This document shows positions 44,893 through 53,772 of a DNA stretch of 64,000 nucleotides, piece by piece (the stretch's first letter is position 1; each line of letters opens with the position of its first letter). The DNA is from Pseudobdellovibrionaceae bacterium. GTDB lineage: Bacteria > Bdellovibrionota > Bdellovibrionia > Bdellovibrionales > Bdellovibrionaceae. A model generated the notes under the pieces. It saw only the letters and a program-made list of their open reading frames with translations, did no database searches and was not told where the DNA came from. The translations under genes were made by a program, and so were the position numbers. Location of the stretch: assembly GCA_016719575.1 (NCBI GenBank), contig JADJYV010000006.1:1-64000 (forward strand), written 5' to 3'.

Positions 44893-45786
44893 ATGACTCG
44901 TTTTGCTTTGTCGCGTTTTTTTACAGGGATGTGTTTGCTTGCCACGGTAGGTTTTGCGAGCGCAACCTCAACCACTTCGCATACACTGTGTAAAGGTTTT
45001 TTACCGGAAAATGATCTGCAGATTCCCATTGGCACTTTTTCAACAGGTGGAATTACCGAAGAACAATTCAATCAAGTGTTAGATCGCTTAGAGAGAATCT
45101 TTAGTGGAGATGTTTCTCGTTTAGGAGATATTCTGAGAGTGCGTCGCTATTGGTCCGATGGAACTGTGAATGCCTCAGCAATGAGATCAGGCAAAACGGA
45201 GATCATCAATATGTATGGAGGTTTGGCTCGGCACCCGACGATAACAGTTGAGGGTTTTGCATTAGTGGCTTGTCATGAGTTAGGGCACCATCAAGGCGGG
45301 GCTCCAAAGTCGGGCGGGGGCTGGTTCGGAAATGCGTGGGCCACCAATGAGGGGGGATCGGATTACTATGCCTCACTAAAATGTCTGCGCCGATTCTTTG
45401 CTGAAGACGACAACGCTGCAATTATTGCAAATGCAGAAATTTCTCCTGTTGCCGAGGCTGCTTGTCGCGCTCAATTTGCTGATGTGAATGAGCAGTTGTT
45501 ATGCCTTCGAACATCGATGGCGGGTCAGTCAGTAGCCAATTTGTTTTTTGCAATGAAAAAAGAAACAACACCACCGAACTATGGAACTCCAGATCGTAGT
45601 GAGGTTCCTCAGACAAATGATGATCATCCTGCAACTCAGTGTCGTTTAGATACGATGTTGTCTGGAATGCTTTGTGCCCGTCCTATTTCTGATGAAGTTA
45701 GCAATGTAGATTATCGTCAAGGTTCTTGCTTCACTCCACATGATGTTGTTGGCAATAGGCCTCGTTGTTGGTTCGCTCCGAATTAA
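44893..45786 (+). CDS. Secreted HExxH zinc metalloprotease-like protein
   Basis: A 297-aa exported protein. ATG 44893 follows GGAGGGGG; the frame extends to 44839. Signal peptide: MTRFALSRFFTGMCLLATVGFASA. Active site: VACHELGHHQGG, the HExxH zinc motif, and WATNEGGSDYYASLKC, where Glu is a plausible third ligand as in gluzincins (NEGxxDYxA). Multiple cysteines (for example CRRFF, EAACRAQF) suggest disulfides. Family not firmly recognised; proteolysis of envelope or prey proteins is a reasonable inference. A hairpin follows its stop. Confidence 0.8.
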   Translation: MTRFALSRFFTGMCLLATVGFASATSTTSHTLCKGFLPENDLQIPIGTFSTGGITEEQFNQVLDRLERIFSGDVSRLGDILRVRRYWSDGTVNASAMRSGKTEIINMYGGLARHPTITVEGFALVACHELGHHQGGAPKSGGGWFGNAWATNEGGSDYYASLKCLRRFFAEDDNAAIIANAEISPVAEAACRAQFADVNEQLLCLRTSMAGQSVANLFFAMKKETTPPNYGTPDRSEVPQTNDDHPATQCRLDTMLSGMLCARPISDEVSNVDYRQGSCFTPHDVVGNRPRCWFAPN

Positions 45787-45798
45787 AGGAAGTTAAAG

Positions 45799-45823
45799 GC
45801 AGACAGTGAGTAACACTGTCTGC
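45799..45823. terminator. Hairpin after the metalloprotease gene
   Basis: GCAGACAGTG (45799-45808) and CACTGTCTGC (45814-45823) form a perfect ten-base stem with a five-base loop, 13 bp after the stop. The T-run is weak, so its strength as a terminator is uncertain. Confidence 0.7.
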
Positions 45824-45843
45824 TTAAACTGGTGACAAAATAG

Positions 45844-45937
45844 CCACTTTTCCAAAGTGGCCCCAGTGGTTCTAGTATTTTTTCAAAGCTCTATTTTGTA
45901 AGTTGTCCTTTTTTGAGCAAGTGAATATTACTTGCTC
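45844..45937. promoter_or_regulatory. Two further hairpins in front of the small lipoprotein gene
   Basis: CCACTTT (45844-45850) pairs with AAAGTGG (45854-45860), and GAGCAAGT (45915-45922) pairs with ACTTGCTC (45930-45937). The second stem ends one base before the lipoprotein ATG (45939), where a ribosome-binding site should be, so it may limit translation. Confidence 0.55.
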
Positions 45938-45938
45938 C

Positions 45939-46283
45939 ATGAAAAACATCACATTTATTTTCATAATCATACTAGGAAGCGGAGCATGTGCTCCGGAATC
46001 AAAAAATAACGAAAGCGGAGTTATCGCCACAATTCCGCCGATTATATATGAGCAAGCTGGACCAACCACTCCTCCTAGGCAGGCGCCGCCACAAACCAGA
46101 CGTGGTTATGGATATGAATACCCCGGAAGTGGGTGCACAACGGGTAATCAGCGCTTTCATAACCGTTCTAGATATTGTGCAGGACTGCGTGACGAAACTC
46201 TTAACAATTACTGTGCGATCGATGCTCGTTATGAGGATTTTAAGCAGTATTGTCGATATTCTCGCTGGCAGGGGCCTCGCTAA
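45939..46283 (+). CDS. Small lipoprotein
   Basis: A 114-aa lipoprotein candidate. Signal peptide MKNITFIFIIILGSGAC with lipobox GSGAC; a polar Pro/Gln/Arg-rich linker (TPPRQAPPQTRRGYGYEYPG) and a small C-terminal region with four cysteines (GSGCTTG, RYCAGLRD, NNYCAID, KQYCRYS) follow. No Shine-Dalgarno precedes the ATG, which sits directly behind a perfect hairpin. No family recognised. Confidence 0.65.
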   Translation: MKNITFIFIIILGSGACAPESKNNESGVIATIPPIIYEQAGPTTPPRQAPPQTRRGYGYEYPGSGCTTGNQRFHNRSRYCAGLRDETLNNYCAIDARYEDFKQYCRYSRWQGPR

Positions 46284-46379
46284 GAATTACTGAGGTCACG
46301 GGTATTCTTCAAGCAAATGTTGACCTTCGGGGCGTTTGTCCTCATTATGGGCCTTCAATATCAAAGAAGGATAGGGCCA

Positions 46380-46820
46380 ATGAAATCAGTTACAGAATTT
46401 GCAAATGTCACCCTTAATAAAGGACTTTCTACTAAGGCCGCTTTGGCCGCCGAAGGAAAGAGTGCCGAAGAAATTCAGCAGGGTCTTGGTGAAACATTCA
46501 AGTATGAAGGCGATAAGTTAAAGTACTTTATTAACGCCCTTGATGTTGCGGTTCAAAATCAAGATAACTTGAAGCGTGTCTTTGTCGTGAGCCTGAGTGA
46601 AGGTGAGAATGTTCCAGTTAAGGCCGTTCAAATCGAAGAGATGCACTATGTTCCAGAGTTTTTGATTACCTCAGCGCCGACTAAAGTAGATGCAAAAGGT
46701 CGGGGAGGAAAGGGCGGACGTGGAGCTGGTCGTGGAGATAAGAAAAGTGGGTCTCCGTGGGGTATGACTCCAGAGGAAAAGGCTGCAAAGAACAGCAAGG
46801 GATCTCCAAAGACTCCATAA
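46380..46820 (+). CDS. Protein with Lys/Gly/Arg-rich basic tail, unknown function
   Basis: A 146-aa cytosolic protein from ATG 46380, with AGGATAGGG upstream; the frame is open to 46317. Residues 1-105 form a globular, alpha/beta-like region (VTEFANVTLNKGLSTKAALA, KRVFVVSLSEGENVPVKAVQ, MHYVPEFLITSA). Residues 107-146 are a basic, disordered tail with repeated GRGGKGGRGAGRGDKKSG. Such RG/GK-rich tails often bind nucleic acids. A bidirectional terminator follows. Function unknown. Confidence 0.7.
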   Translation: MKSVTEFANVTLNKGLSTKAALAAEGKSAEEIQQGLGETFKYEGDKLKYFINALDVAVQNQDNLKRVFVVSLSEGENVPVKAVQIEEMHYVPEFLITSAPTKVDAKGRGGKGGRGAGRGDKKSGSPWGMTPEEKAAKNSKGSPKTP

Positions 46821-46834
46821 GAGTTTTTAGAAAA

Positions 46835-46866
46835 AACCTGAGTTGTCTATAAGGACATCTCAGGTT
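46835..46866. terminator. Bidirectional terminator
   Basis: AACCTGAG (46835-46842) pairs with CTCAGGTT (46859-46866), extended inside by TGTC/GACA with a single T-T mismatch and a six-base loop. A-run on one side and TTTTTT on the other serve both converging genes. Confidence 0.88.
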
Positions 46867-47074
46867 GAATTTTTTCAAACGTGGGAATTTTTAATCTTCC
46901 CGAGTGCTTTTCGATAATTTGAATGGTTTCAGGAAAGTTTTCTGAGCCTACTTGAACATTTAGCCCAAGAGAATCAGTTTTTTCGACAAAGCCTTTTCCA
47001 AACCATTTTACGATATTGAGAAATGCAACTTCTCTGTCTTCAAGATTCTCGAACTCATAGTTAAAAAATTTCAT
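46847..47074 (-). CDS. Small protein of unknown function
   Basis: A 75-aa acidic protein. ATG 47074 has AAAGGA six bases upstream; the frame extends to 47104. The sequence (MKFFNYEFENLEDREVAFLN, then IVKWFGKGFVEKTDSLGLNV) has no membrane segment, signal peptide or cysteine, and no family is recognised. Its last codons lie within the terminator hairpin shared with the convergent gene. Confidence 0.6.
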   Translation of the reverse strand: MKFFNYEFENLEDREVAFLNIVKWFGKGFVEKTDSLGLNVQVGSENFPETIQIIEKHSGRLKIPTFEKIQPEMSL

Positions 47075-47151
47075 TAGGTTCCTTTGTTTGATTAAGATAT
47101 CCATATCATCCCAATGATAAAAATCCTAGCTCAAATTATAGAATCTCTACT

Positions 47152-48423
47152 CTACTCTTCTTTGTTGGCTGCGGTTGTCGCAGCTTTTCGTACACGGATA
47201 ACTTCTTCAAGGTGAGATTTGAAGTCGGCATAAGAGTCAACAATTCGTGTAAAATCCTCTTTAGGGAGAGCATAAAGATCGCAATACGAAGCGGCTCGCG
47301 CTGTTGCACTTCGTGGGCTCCCTGATATCAGAGCCATTTCTCCGAAGACGGATCCTTCCGTTAGAGAGGCAATAAGTTTGTTTTCTTCAGTGAGAATGTC
47401 CACTTGTCCCGCGTGCACCATATAAAGACATTCGTCACGGTCTCCGGCTCGAAAAATCTTTTCGCCGGGTACAAAGACGCGATGTTCAAGTGAGAGCATG
47501 ATATCCTCTAGCATCCCATCGGAGGCGTTTTTTAAAAAGCTCACTTTTTCAATGATAGTATGGTTGATAGCAAAATTGAGTTCTGACTGAAGTTTTGCAG
47601 GAAGGCTGTGGATGAGGGATTTATCCATGTAGCCGCGATGCTCTTTCCAAAGGTAATGATAGTAGGAGCGAACTTTTAAACGTGTAGAGCCCGGAATTTT
47701 GTAAGAGTGCATGAATGTTTCGATTTGATCTAGGTTGTCCATGTGGTGTTCGCGGGCAGCATCAAGACGACTTAATAAGCCGGCCACGTTAGAAAGCACA
47801 AAGCCGAAGACACCAACGCCGATGAGCTGAGTTACAACCGCAAAAAACATTTGAGCGGGAGTTTTTGCAGCGATGTCGCCGTAGCCGACGGTGGTGAGAG
47901 TGGTCATTGCCCAGTAAAGGGCTTTCACGTACTCAAGATACTTATCGCTATCTGGACCTGCAGTGCCACTGCCGAGGGCAATCCAACCACAAGCTATTAA
48001 ATGAACAAGTGGGGGCATCATGAGGCCAAGCGGGACCAGGCGGTACACAATGGGTTTAAGATTGTCGAATTCATCGAGAAATTCTTTGATCTTCCAAGCG
48101 TGGCGAGCCGTGAGTAAATTTAAAAAGACCAAGCCCATCGAGTTCTCACCTAAGAGGTGGTTCTCAATTAACAAAAGAGGCAACGCGCAGATGAGGTCTA
48201 AGAACACGCCGAGAGAAAGCCAAGATTTCCAATTGAGTGCACTCAGATCATTTTTGTTAAAGTGAATATAAATATTTGCAACGGAGGCTAGTGAAATCAT
48301 TAGGTCAAAGCTGATATCAACATTTATTGGAACTGAAAAACCGATCAGACGAAGTGGCAGCCAAAAGCCAACGAGCATCGCATTTAGGATTGAAAAGAGT
48401 CGAAGATATTGGAGCGTATTCAT
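47152..48423 (-). CDS. Cyclic-nucleotide-gated potassium channel
   Basis: Six-helix K+ channel with cytoplasmic cyclic-nucleotide-binding domain, 423 aa. Hydrophobic segments span residues 5-225. The pore motif is YWAMTTLTTVGYGDIAA, with the K+ selectivity filter TVGYGD. A C-linker follows, and residues 300-415 form the cNMP domain: GEKIFRAGDRDECLYMVH, GEMALISGSPRSATARA (phosphate-binding cassette with the ligand Arg). It resembles MloK1/HCN-like prokaryotic channels. cAMP or cGMP preference cannot be read. Confidence 0.94.
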   Translation of the reverse strand: MNTLQYLRLFSILNAMLVGFWLPLRLIGFSVPINVDISFDLMISLASVANIYIHFNKNDLSALNWKSWLSLGVFLDLICALPLLLIENHLLGENSMGLVFLNLLTARHAWKIKEFLDEFDNLKPIVYRLVPLGLMMPPLVHLIACGWIALGSGTAGPDSDKYLEYVKALYWAMTTLTTVGYGDIAAKTPAQMFFAVVTQLIGVGVFGFVLSNVAGLLSRLDAAREHHMDNLDQIETFMHSYKIPGSTRLKVRSYYHYLWKEHRGYMDKSLIHSLPAKLQSELNFAINHTIIEKVSFLKNASDGMLEDIMLSLEHRVFVPGEKIFRAGDRDECLYMVHAGQVDILTEENKLIASLTEGSVFGEMALISGSPRSATARAASYCDLYALPKEDFTRIVDSYADFKSHLEEVIRVRKAATTAANKEE

Positions 48424-48510
48424 GCCCCCATAGATCGGTTTTATTGAAAGAAATCTCGAGGATATTTTTTGTTAGTTTGTTCGCCCACGCCTGCGACCAA
48501 GGTCTATGCG

Positions 48511-48834
48511 TTAGCGTCTTCGTAGAGGGATGCGCTTGTCTTTTGCGGCTTTAAGCGCGGCTTCAAGTTCAAAATCGCTGAGGGGTCGGTACCTTTGAAT
48601 CCGTTGCAGTTGAGAGAACAAGAGGATCATAAAAGCAAAACAAAGGATTCCTATCATTCTCCACGACATATCGAAGAAGGGGGCTGCAACAATCTTGAGG
48701 GTCAGCACCTTATTGGCAACAGCAATCACTATCGTAGCCAAAATGGACACCGTTATAATATCAACAAAAAAGTTAAATGTTTTAAATCGATCCGCAGCCT
48801 GTTCCAAGCGACGGTACTTCCAGCTCGCAGCCAT
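48511..48834 (-). CDS. Small two-helix membrane protein
   Basis: A 107-aa protein from ATG 48834, five bases after AAGGGG; the frame extends to 48861. Two hydrophobic helices (IITVSILATIVIAVANKVLTL and MIGILCFAFMILLFSQL) are flanked by basic segments (WKYRRLEQAADRFK, and the C-terminal KDKRIPLRRR). Its 3' end is 87 bp upstream of the channel gene start on the same strand; a regulatory or structural role with it is possible but unproven. No family recognised. Confidence 0.65.
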   Translation of the reverse strand: MAASWKYRRLEQAADRFKTFNFFVDIITVSILATIVIAVANKVLTLKIVAAPFFDMSWRMIGILCFAFMILLFSQLQRIQRYRPLSDFELEAALKAAKDKRIPLRRR

Positions 48835-48956
48835 AAATCCCCTTAGAGGTTTATTACTCAACTCATTGATTAAGATACAATATCACAAATATAATGTCGA
48901 AAAAATCTACAAGATTGTTTCAAAATGAGACACCCTAGGAACTATTTTAGTGAATT

Positions 48957-49496
48957 TTAAAATCCACCTTCGAAGCCACGTTCAACGTCATTGCCGCCGC
49001 GTCTAGGGTCATGGAGACCTTCATCAATGATGTCGTCATTGCTGTCTTTTGTGCTATCGGGGCTTTCAGGGGGCGGGTTTGCGAGTCTGTCGTCATAAGG
49101 CGAGGCATAGTCTTTAACAGGATAAGATCGACAAGTGCTTTTAGAGACGGAAAGGGTTCCCGCAGAATTGGAAACACGAGCGCCGCAGGTGACAAGAAGT
49201 TTATTTGTGCACTGGTTTTGGTTGTAAGAAAGTTGATAATAAATCTTATACGACTCAGCCGTTTCATTCTGAATAAATGAGGAAGGGGAAAGGTAAACAC
49301 TCACGATCTGCCCTTTGCATGCCCTTACCTTGGCAATTTTTTGGATCGAATCGTCAGCTGAATTCTTTACGAGCTCAAGAATAGAGTCTTTGCTGGCTCG
49401 AATTTCAGGATGCCAATTCTCAATTTTATATTGAGCCTGAGAGGAGAGAGAGGATAGCGAGATCAACAACACGAAAAGAGATCGAGTAAAGGCCAT
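48957..49496 (-). CDS. Secreted protein of unknown function
   Basis: A 179-aa exported protein. ATG 49496 has GAGG six bases upstream; the frame extends to 49547. Signal peptide MAFTRSLFVLLISLSSLSSQAQ, then a globular part of about 110 residues with four cysteines (VRACKGQIV, QNQCTNKLLVTCGARV, KSTCRSYP), and an acidic, probably disordered tail ending in a Gly/Arg/Phe stretch (GGNDVERGFEGGF). No family recognised. Confidence 0.68.
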   Translation of the reverse strand: MAFTRSLFVLLISLSSLSSQAQYKIENWHPEIRASKDSILELVKNSADDSIQKIAKVRACKGQIVSVYLSPSSFIQNETAESYKIYYQLSYNQNQCTNKLLVTCGARVSNSAGTLSVSKSTCRSYPVKDYASPYDDRLANPPPESPDSTKDSNDDIIDEGLHDPRRGGNDVERGFEGGF

Positions 49497-49840
49497 AAAC
49501 ACCTCAGAATTGGCCTCTTTTTTAGCAGGGAACCAGTTTAAAGTCAAAAAGCCTAAGGTAAGTTGGGGGGCAATCAGTTTCGAATGGTCGTTTTTGAAAA
49601 AATATTCACTGTCCCTAAGTTCCCTACCTAAGCCCTCTATTGTCTAACTTTTTGCCGATGACTATCGTCGGCACATATTGAGATGGTATAGACAGCAATT
49701 TCACTTTAACTCAAATTAAAGAATACTTCTCTCTGGAATGAATCCTGCTTAAATACTCACTCGAATAACCGCGCCTTGATGAATAATGGGAAATGAGTCC
49801 CGCATCAATTGGAACGGTGTCAATTTAACAGGAGTAGAAT
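49497..49840. other. Intergenic region without gene
   Basis: These 344 bases between two divergent secreted-protein genes hold no convincing frame. I see a stem TGCCGA (49653-49658) with TCGGCA (49668-49673) and AT-rich stretches suitable for promoters in both directions. Nothing else stands out. Confidence 0.6.
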
Positions 49841-50239
49841 ATGAACAAGATTGCATTGATTTTTGTGACTGCAGCTGTCGTCCTAGCACAGCAGGCGGCA
49901 TTTGCCTGTCTTCCACAGGCGGGAACCTCGGTGTCGGGTATCCGCATAAATAATCAAATCGTCGGAACAATGGTTAATACTTTGAATGAAGGCCTCGTTA
50001 CCGGCAGCCTACTGATTAAGTTAGAAGGTACGGCCGAAGTGCTTTCAGCCAAACTGGAAAGAAATGTTGGTGGAGCGGTAAAAGTTCTTGAGAAGGCTTC
50101 TTATGATGGCCAGGAACTTAAATTGTCTGTGCCCATGAGAGGTGGCGATAGACTGACTTTAAACATCAATGGAATCATCTTAAAATTTGAAAAACGGCTG
50201 ACGCGTGGTTGTGGCGGAGCTGTTAGCCAAACGAATTAA
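49841..50239 (+). CDS. Small secreted protein of unknown function
   Basis: A 132-aa exported protein, with AGGAG seven bases before the ATG. Signal peptide MNKIALIFVTAAVVLAQQAAFA, then a mature part with a strongly alternating, beta-sandwich-like pattern (GTMVNTLNEGLVTGSLLIKL, KLERNVGGAVKVLEKASYDG) and two cysteines (FACLPQAG, TRGCGGAV) that could close the fold by a disulfide. A hairpin terminator follows. No family recognised. Confidence 0.68.
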   Translation: MNKIALIFVTAAVVLAQQAAFACLPQAGTSVSGIRINNQIVGTMVNTLNEGLVTGSLLIKLEGTAEVLSAKLERNVGGAVKVLEKASYDGQELKLSVPMRGGDRLTLNINGIILKFEKRLTRGCGGAVSQTN

Positions 50240-50247
50240 CTCTTTCG

Positions 50248-50287
50248 CAAGTGGGCCGGGGGCGATTGAGCCTGGCCCGGCGACTTG
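50248..50287 (+). terminator. Hairpin after the secreted-protein gene
   Basis: CAAGT (50248-50252) pairs with ACTTG (50283-50287), and inside it GGGCCGGG pairs with CCTGGCCC with one mismatch. It is a long, GC-rich stem 8 bp after the stop, but lacks a clear T-run. Confidence 0.6.
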
Positions 50288-50383
50288 TACTAAAGAGATT
50301 ACAATAGGGGCTGTTTATCTAAAGACGTAGCGAGATTTTTGTGTTAGAATCGCCGCCACTTAGTTTCGATAAAGGCGGTCCAA

Positions 50384-50767
50384 ATGAAAGTACTTTTTGC
50401 CCTTTTTAGTTTTCCTTTTTTTTGTTTTGCATTCAATACAGAGTATTTTGATCTAAAAAATGAATCGATCAAAAAAATTGATGTGGCTTATCAGCGAGAT
50501 ATTATTTCTTTAAAGGTCTCGATAAAATCACCAAGTGCGTTTTCTATCCCACAGGCGGTCGTTCTCCGCGAAGACAGTGGCTTTGAGTGTCAGATTGTAA
50601 ATACCATACTCTTGTTTTCTGGTTATGATGCTGCAGCAGGAGTTCACTATCAGGACTTTGAAATTAAAGTGAAGTGGTCGGCAGGAGCTGATTTGAGTGG
50701 TTGTTTGGTTGAGGTCAAGCATCCTTCTTTGGTTGATGCTCGGGCTTACCTTTTTGCCAATTATTAG
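50384..50767 (+). CDS. Small secreted protein of unknown function
   Basis: A 127-aa exported protein with signal peptide MKVLFALFSFPFFCFAF and a compact mature domain of regular beta strands (IKKIDVAYQRDIISLKVSI, FEIKVKWSAGADLSGCLVEV). Two cysteines (GFECQIV, LSGCLVEV) could form one disulfide. AAAGG lies eight bases before the ATG. A clean terminator follows 100 bp on. No family recognised. Confidence 0.68.
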   Translation: MKVLFALFSFPFFCFAFNTEYFDLKNESIKKIDVAYQRDIISLKVSIKSPSAFSIPQAVVLREDSGFECQIVNTILLFSGYDAAAGVHYQDFEIKVKWSAGADLSGCLVEVKHPSLVDARAYLFANY

Positions 50768-50866
50768 TTTTCTAGTACCCTCGGTCATTTTCTGCGGTAA
50801 AAATATCGTCGTCTGAGATAGCGGGGTTTTGTAGGATTCTCTAAAATTCTTAGGTCGAGAGGCAGA

Positions 50867-50892
50867 GGGGAAGACAAAGTCTTCCCCTTTTT
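50867..50892. terminator. Terminator between the secreted-protein and patatin genes
   Basis: GGGGAAGAC (50867-50875) and GTCTTCCCC (50879-50887) form a perfect nine-base stem with a three-base loop, followed by TTTTT on the plus strand. It serves the rightward gene, and may also serve the leftward patatin gene, whose stop codon it touches. Confidence 0.88.
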
Positions 50893-52468
50893 ACTTGCAA
50901 TAAGGAGGAGGAATTAGAGTGGCATGCATAGCTTCTTCCACGAGTGCATTGAGTTCTGAAGTCACATGAAAGCTATTCCAGTTTGTACACTTAATTGCAG
51001 ATGCATTTTTTTGCGAGAGCATGATTGAACTTTGCGAATGGTTCATACTGTAAAATTCGTTAAGGGTTTCTTCACTAGAATTTGTCAGTCGTCGAAAAAC
51101 ACCTTGGGCAAAGACGGACTCGTCGCCTTTACGGGTGACGTAAATGATGTCATTACAGCCATAGGCTTTTAAAACCATGACAGGGTGGAGGTCGCTCCAG
51201 CCACCGGCGGAGAGTTGGTTTTGAGTCAGAGCGACGATACGAGACAAGCCAGGTTCAGCAGGTGAAGTTGTCAGTACCTGTGACCACGGGCTGGGGCCTA
51301 GGGCTAGAAATTTTTGTGACTTGGCGTCGTGCGTGTATTCCGAGTTGCTTTGAAATTGGGATTCAATTTTAGCGAGGTCTTGTAGTTGCCCCCAATAGCC
51401 GAAACGAAGGTCGTTAGGGCTGACTGAAAAATCACCGAAATTGGGATTTGTGTTGGTTTGATAGTCAACATAGAGTTTGGTGAATTGGTCAACGGCCTCA
51501 CCGCCAAGTACGGAGGTTGTCGGGAAGGTTGGGATATGACTTCCAACGGCCTCTGCCGCTCGACTATTTATTTTAGTATTCGAACTTTGGTACCTTAGAA
51601 CTGCATTGCCTAGAAGTTGGCGGCAGAGGGGCTGTTTGTTGTTAATCTCGCGCCAAGAGAGCCCTTTTGAAAGGGGGGAGCAGAGATTGAGGAATTGCTG
51701 CATCAGTTCCTGAATTTTTTTGCCATTTTCCGAGTCCATATTGTAATTGGCATAAAAGTCACCCATATTACCAATAAGTTCGGCAAGTTTTTTAAAGTGG
51801 ATGAGGCCGGGTCGTACAAAAAGTGTTTTGTCGGTATTTGCATCAAACTTTCCAAAGTATTTAATAGAATAAAGAATCTGTCCGCTGCGGTAATTAACAA
51901 TATTGCTCAGTGCGGGGTCATTTTTCTTCAAGAGATCAATTGTTTTACTAACATAAAGAATAAAATCAGGATTGATCAGCTCTTTCATGTCATTGGACTG
52001 AGTCAGAGTTAGTAAATTTGCCAAGTGTTTTTGCAATAATGATTTGTTTGCAGGGGATTTGAGGGCTTCTTCGAGGTTAGGAGCTGTTGCGATAATACTT
52101 TCAAAGACTTCTTTGTCAGCAAAAAGACTTTGCAGGGCGAGTCCTTCGGGGGTTTGTGATAGGGATTCGAAATAGCCTTGGAAGGATTTTATAAGGAGCC
52201 CTTGTTCAAGCATTGTTTTAGGTAATGGGTTTAAGGAGAGGCTTTCGAGCAAGAAAATGGTGATACTTGCGGAGCTTCCGCCGGCCATCGCGGAGGGGAG
52301 TCCTTTTTCTTCAACAAGGCTCGACATGGCACCCCAGTGCGCCGGCATGAGCTCGCCATTCCCACGAATTGCGGCACAGTAGTTTGTTGCTGCCAGCGCG
52401 TCGATGGAGGTCAGGCTTAAACTGGCCGTTAGCAATAAGGTCGATGAAATTGCCTTTAATGTACTCAT
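50891..52468 (-). CDS. Secreted patatin-like phospholipase
   Basis: A 525-aa exported protein. Signal peptide ends DALAA (about residue 26). Patatin elements: an oxyanion-loop-like AAIRGNGELMPAHWGAMSSL, the nucleophile elbow MAGGSSASITIF with Ser65, a GxSxA in place of the usual GxSxG, and a catalytic-Asp region QLSAGGWSDLHPVMVLKAYG in place of DGG. The long helical insertion between them (residues 80-330) is larger than in typical patatins. Secreted patatins are known in Bdellovibrio. Likely a lipase acting on prey or envelope lipids; activity inferred. Confidence 0.75.
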   Translation of the reverse strand: MSTLKAISSTLLLTASLSLTSIDALAATNYCAAIRGNGELMPAHWGAMSSLVEEKGLPSAMAGGSSASITIFLLESLSLNPLPKTMLEQGLLIKSFQGYFESLSQTPEGLALQSLFADKEVFESIIATAPNLEEALKSPANKSLLQKHLANLLTLTQSNDMKELINPDFILYVSKTIDLLKKNDPALSNIVNYRSGQILYSIKYFGKFDANTDKTLFVRPGLIHFKKLAELIGNMGDFYANYNMDSENGKKIQELMQQFLNLCSPLSKGLSWREINNKQPLCRQLLGNAVLRYQSSNTKINSRAAEAVGSHIPTFPTTSVLGGEAVDQFTKLYVDYQTNTNPNFGDFSVSPNDLRFGYWGQLQDLAKIESQFQSNSEYTHDAKSQKFLALGPSPWSQVLTTSPAEPGLSRIVALTQNQLSAGGWSDLHPVMVLKAYGCNDIIYVTRKGDESVFAQGVFRRLTNSSEETLNEFYSMNHSQSSIMLSQKNASAIKCTNWNSFHVTSELNALVEEAMHATLIPPPYCK

Positions 52469-52683
52469 GGGTTTCCTCTTTGTTTTGGTACTAAACAGAG
52501 CAAGAATATGACCAAAAGATTTGGTTTAAGGCCCAAGATAATGGGATTTGGTCAGTGAAGGGCAGAGTTTGCCGCAAATTGGTAGACAGTTGTCAGGTCA
52601 TGTAATCAAAAATAAAAGGACTTTGGGGGTTGACGGACTCAGCGCCGAAGCCTATATTGCCCTAATTCGAATATATTCCTTGT

Positions 52684-52782
<99 letters not shown>

Positions 52783-52967
52783 TTAACTGATCGAATCCAC
52801 AGGTAAAATCAAAACGAAAATTTTAAAGAACACGCTCCAGGTTCGTTGGTGCGTGGGAATTCGCAAAGGTTGAGGGGGTACTACTGTTATTTCACCCTGC
52901 GAAGACATCATTCATCTAACTTTGTAGACCCTCATTTTTGCGTGTTGAAAACACGAGGAGGAAGTCT

Positions 52968-53426
52968 ATGAACAAGAGCGCAATCACAATTCGAGAAATG
53001 CGTGAAGACGACCTTTCTGCTGTTCGTGGCTTGGCTGAACAACTTGGCTATCCGATTTCTCTCGCCGACCTTTCACAACGCTTTGCCTGGTTAAATAAAT
53101 CATCCGACCACAAACTCTTTGTAGCTTGCACTGACGCAGCGGTGATTGGTTGGGTGCACGTCGGAAAAGAAATGTCTTCACTCCTGGCTGCCGATCGCGC
53201 AGACATTGGAGCATTGGTCGTTGATACTCAAGTTAGGAGCCAGGGCATCGGAGCGAATCTGATGATGGCTGCTGAAAAATGGGCCACCGACAAAAACTTA
53301 AAGCTAATGCGCGTTCGCTCGAATATGAAACGCACCGACGCCCATAGATTCTATCAGCGTCAAGGCTACGAAATTGTTAAATCTTGGCACCTCTTCACAA
53401 AAGCACTCAGGGATTCAGAGCGATGA
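52968..53426 (+). CDS. GNAT-family N-acetyltransferase
   Basis: A 152-aa cytosolic acetyltransferase. ATG 52968 lies behind GAGGAGG; the frame opens at 52938. The fold is readable: ITIREMREDDLSAVRGLAEQ (beta1-alpha1), DIGALVVDTQVRSQGIGANLM with the acetyl-CoA-binding Q/R-x-x-G-x-G/A motif, and RVRSNMKRTDAHRFYQRQGYE (alpha4 and beta5). Substrate unknown; similar small GNATs act as resistance or detoxification enzymes. Its stop overlaps the start of the broken epimerase gene (ATGA). Confidence 0.9.
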   Translation: MNKSAITIREMREDDLSAVRGLAEQLGYPISLADLSQRFAWLNKSSDHKLFVACTDAAVIGWVHVGKEMSSLLAADRADIGALVVDTQVRSQGIGANLMMAAEKWATDKNLKLMRVRSNMKRTDAHRFYQRQGYEIVKSWHLFTKALRDSER

Positions 53427-53728
53427 AGGTACTTGTCATTGGGGGAAACCGCTTTTTTGGACGTCATCTTGTTGAACAGCTTTTAGAAGACGGAGCTGAC
53501 GTTACTATACTGAACAGAAGGAATCTCAATGATCGGTTTGGCTATCAAGTCCAACGATTAAAAGCTGATCGGCAAAATCATTCCTCGCTGAAATAAGCTA
53601 TCCACGGACACAACTGGGATTTGGTATTCGATCAGGCTTGCTATACTGCGGATGAAGCGCAAACAGCTGGGCGACTGCAGATGTTCTTTTTACATGTCAA
53701 AACAATCGACATAAGTATTTGTCGATAG
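53423..53728 (+). pseudogene. Broken NAD-dependent epimerase/dehydratase
   Basis: Starts ATG 53423 in a 4-bp overlap with the acetyltransferase stop. The first residues MKVLVIGGNRFFGRHLVEQL form the extended-SDR Rossmann motif. An in-frame TAA at 53594-53596 interrupts it after 57 residues; the same frame continues with HGHNWDLVFDQACYTADEAQ, a family-like stretch, and then loses similarity before TAG 53726. The catalytic YxxxK and the remaining 200-plus residues are gone. A clear remnant with one nonsense change and a 3' deletion. Confidence 0.78.
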
Positions 53729-53772
53729 TTAATGGTATGTTCTTCCAGCTTCATTTAACTGGGGGGGCTTTT

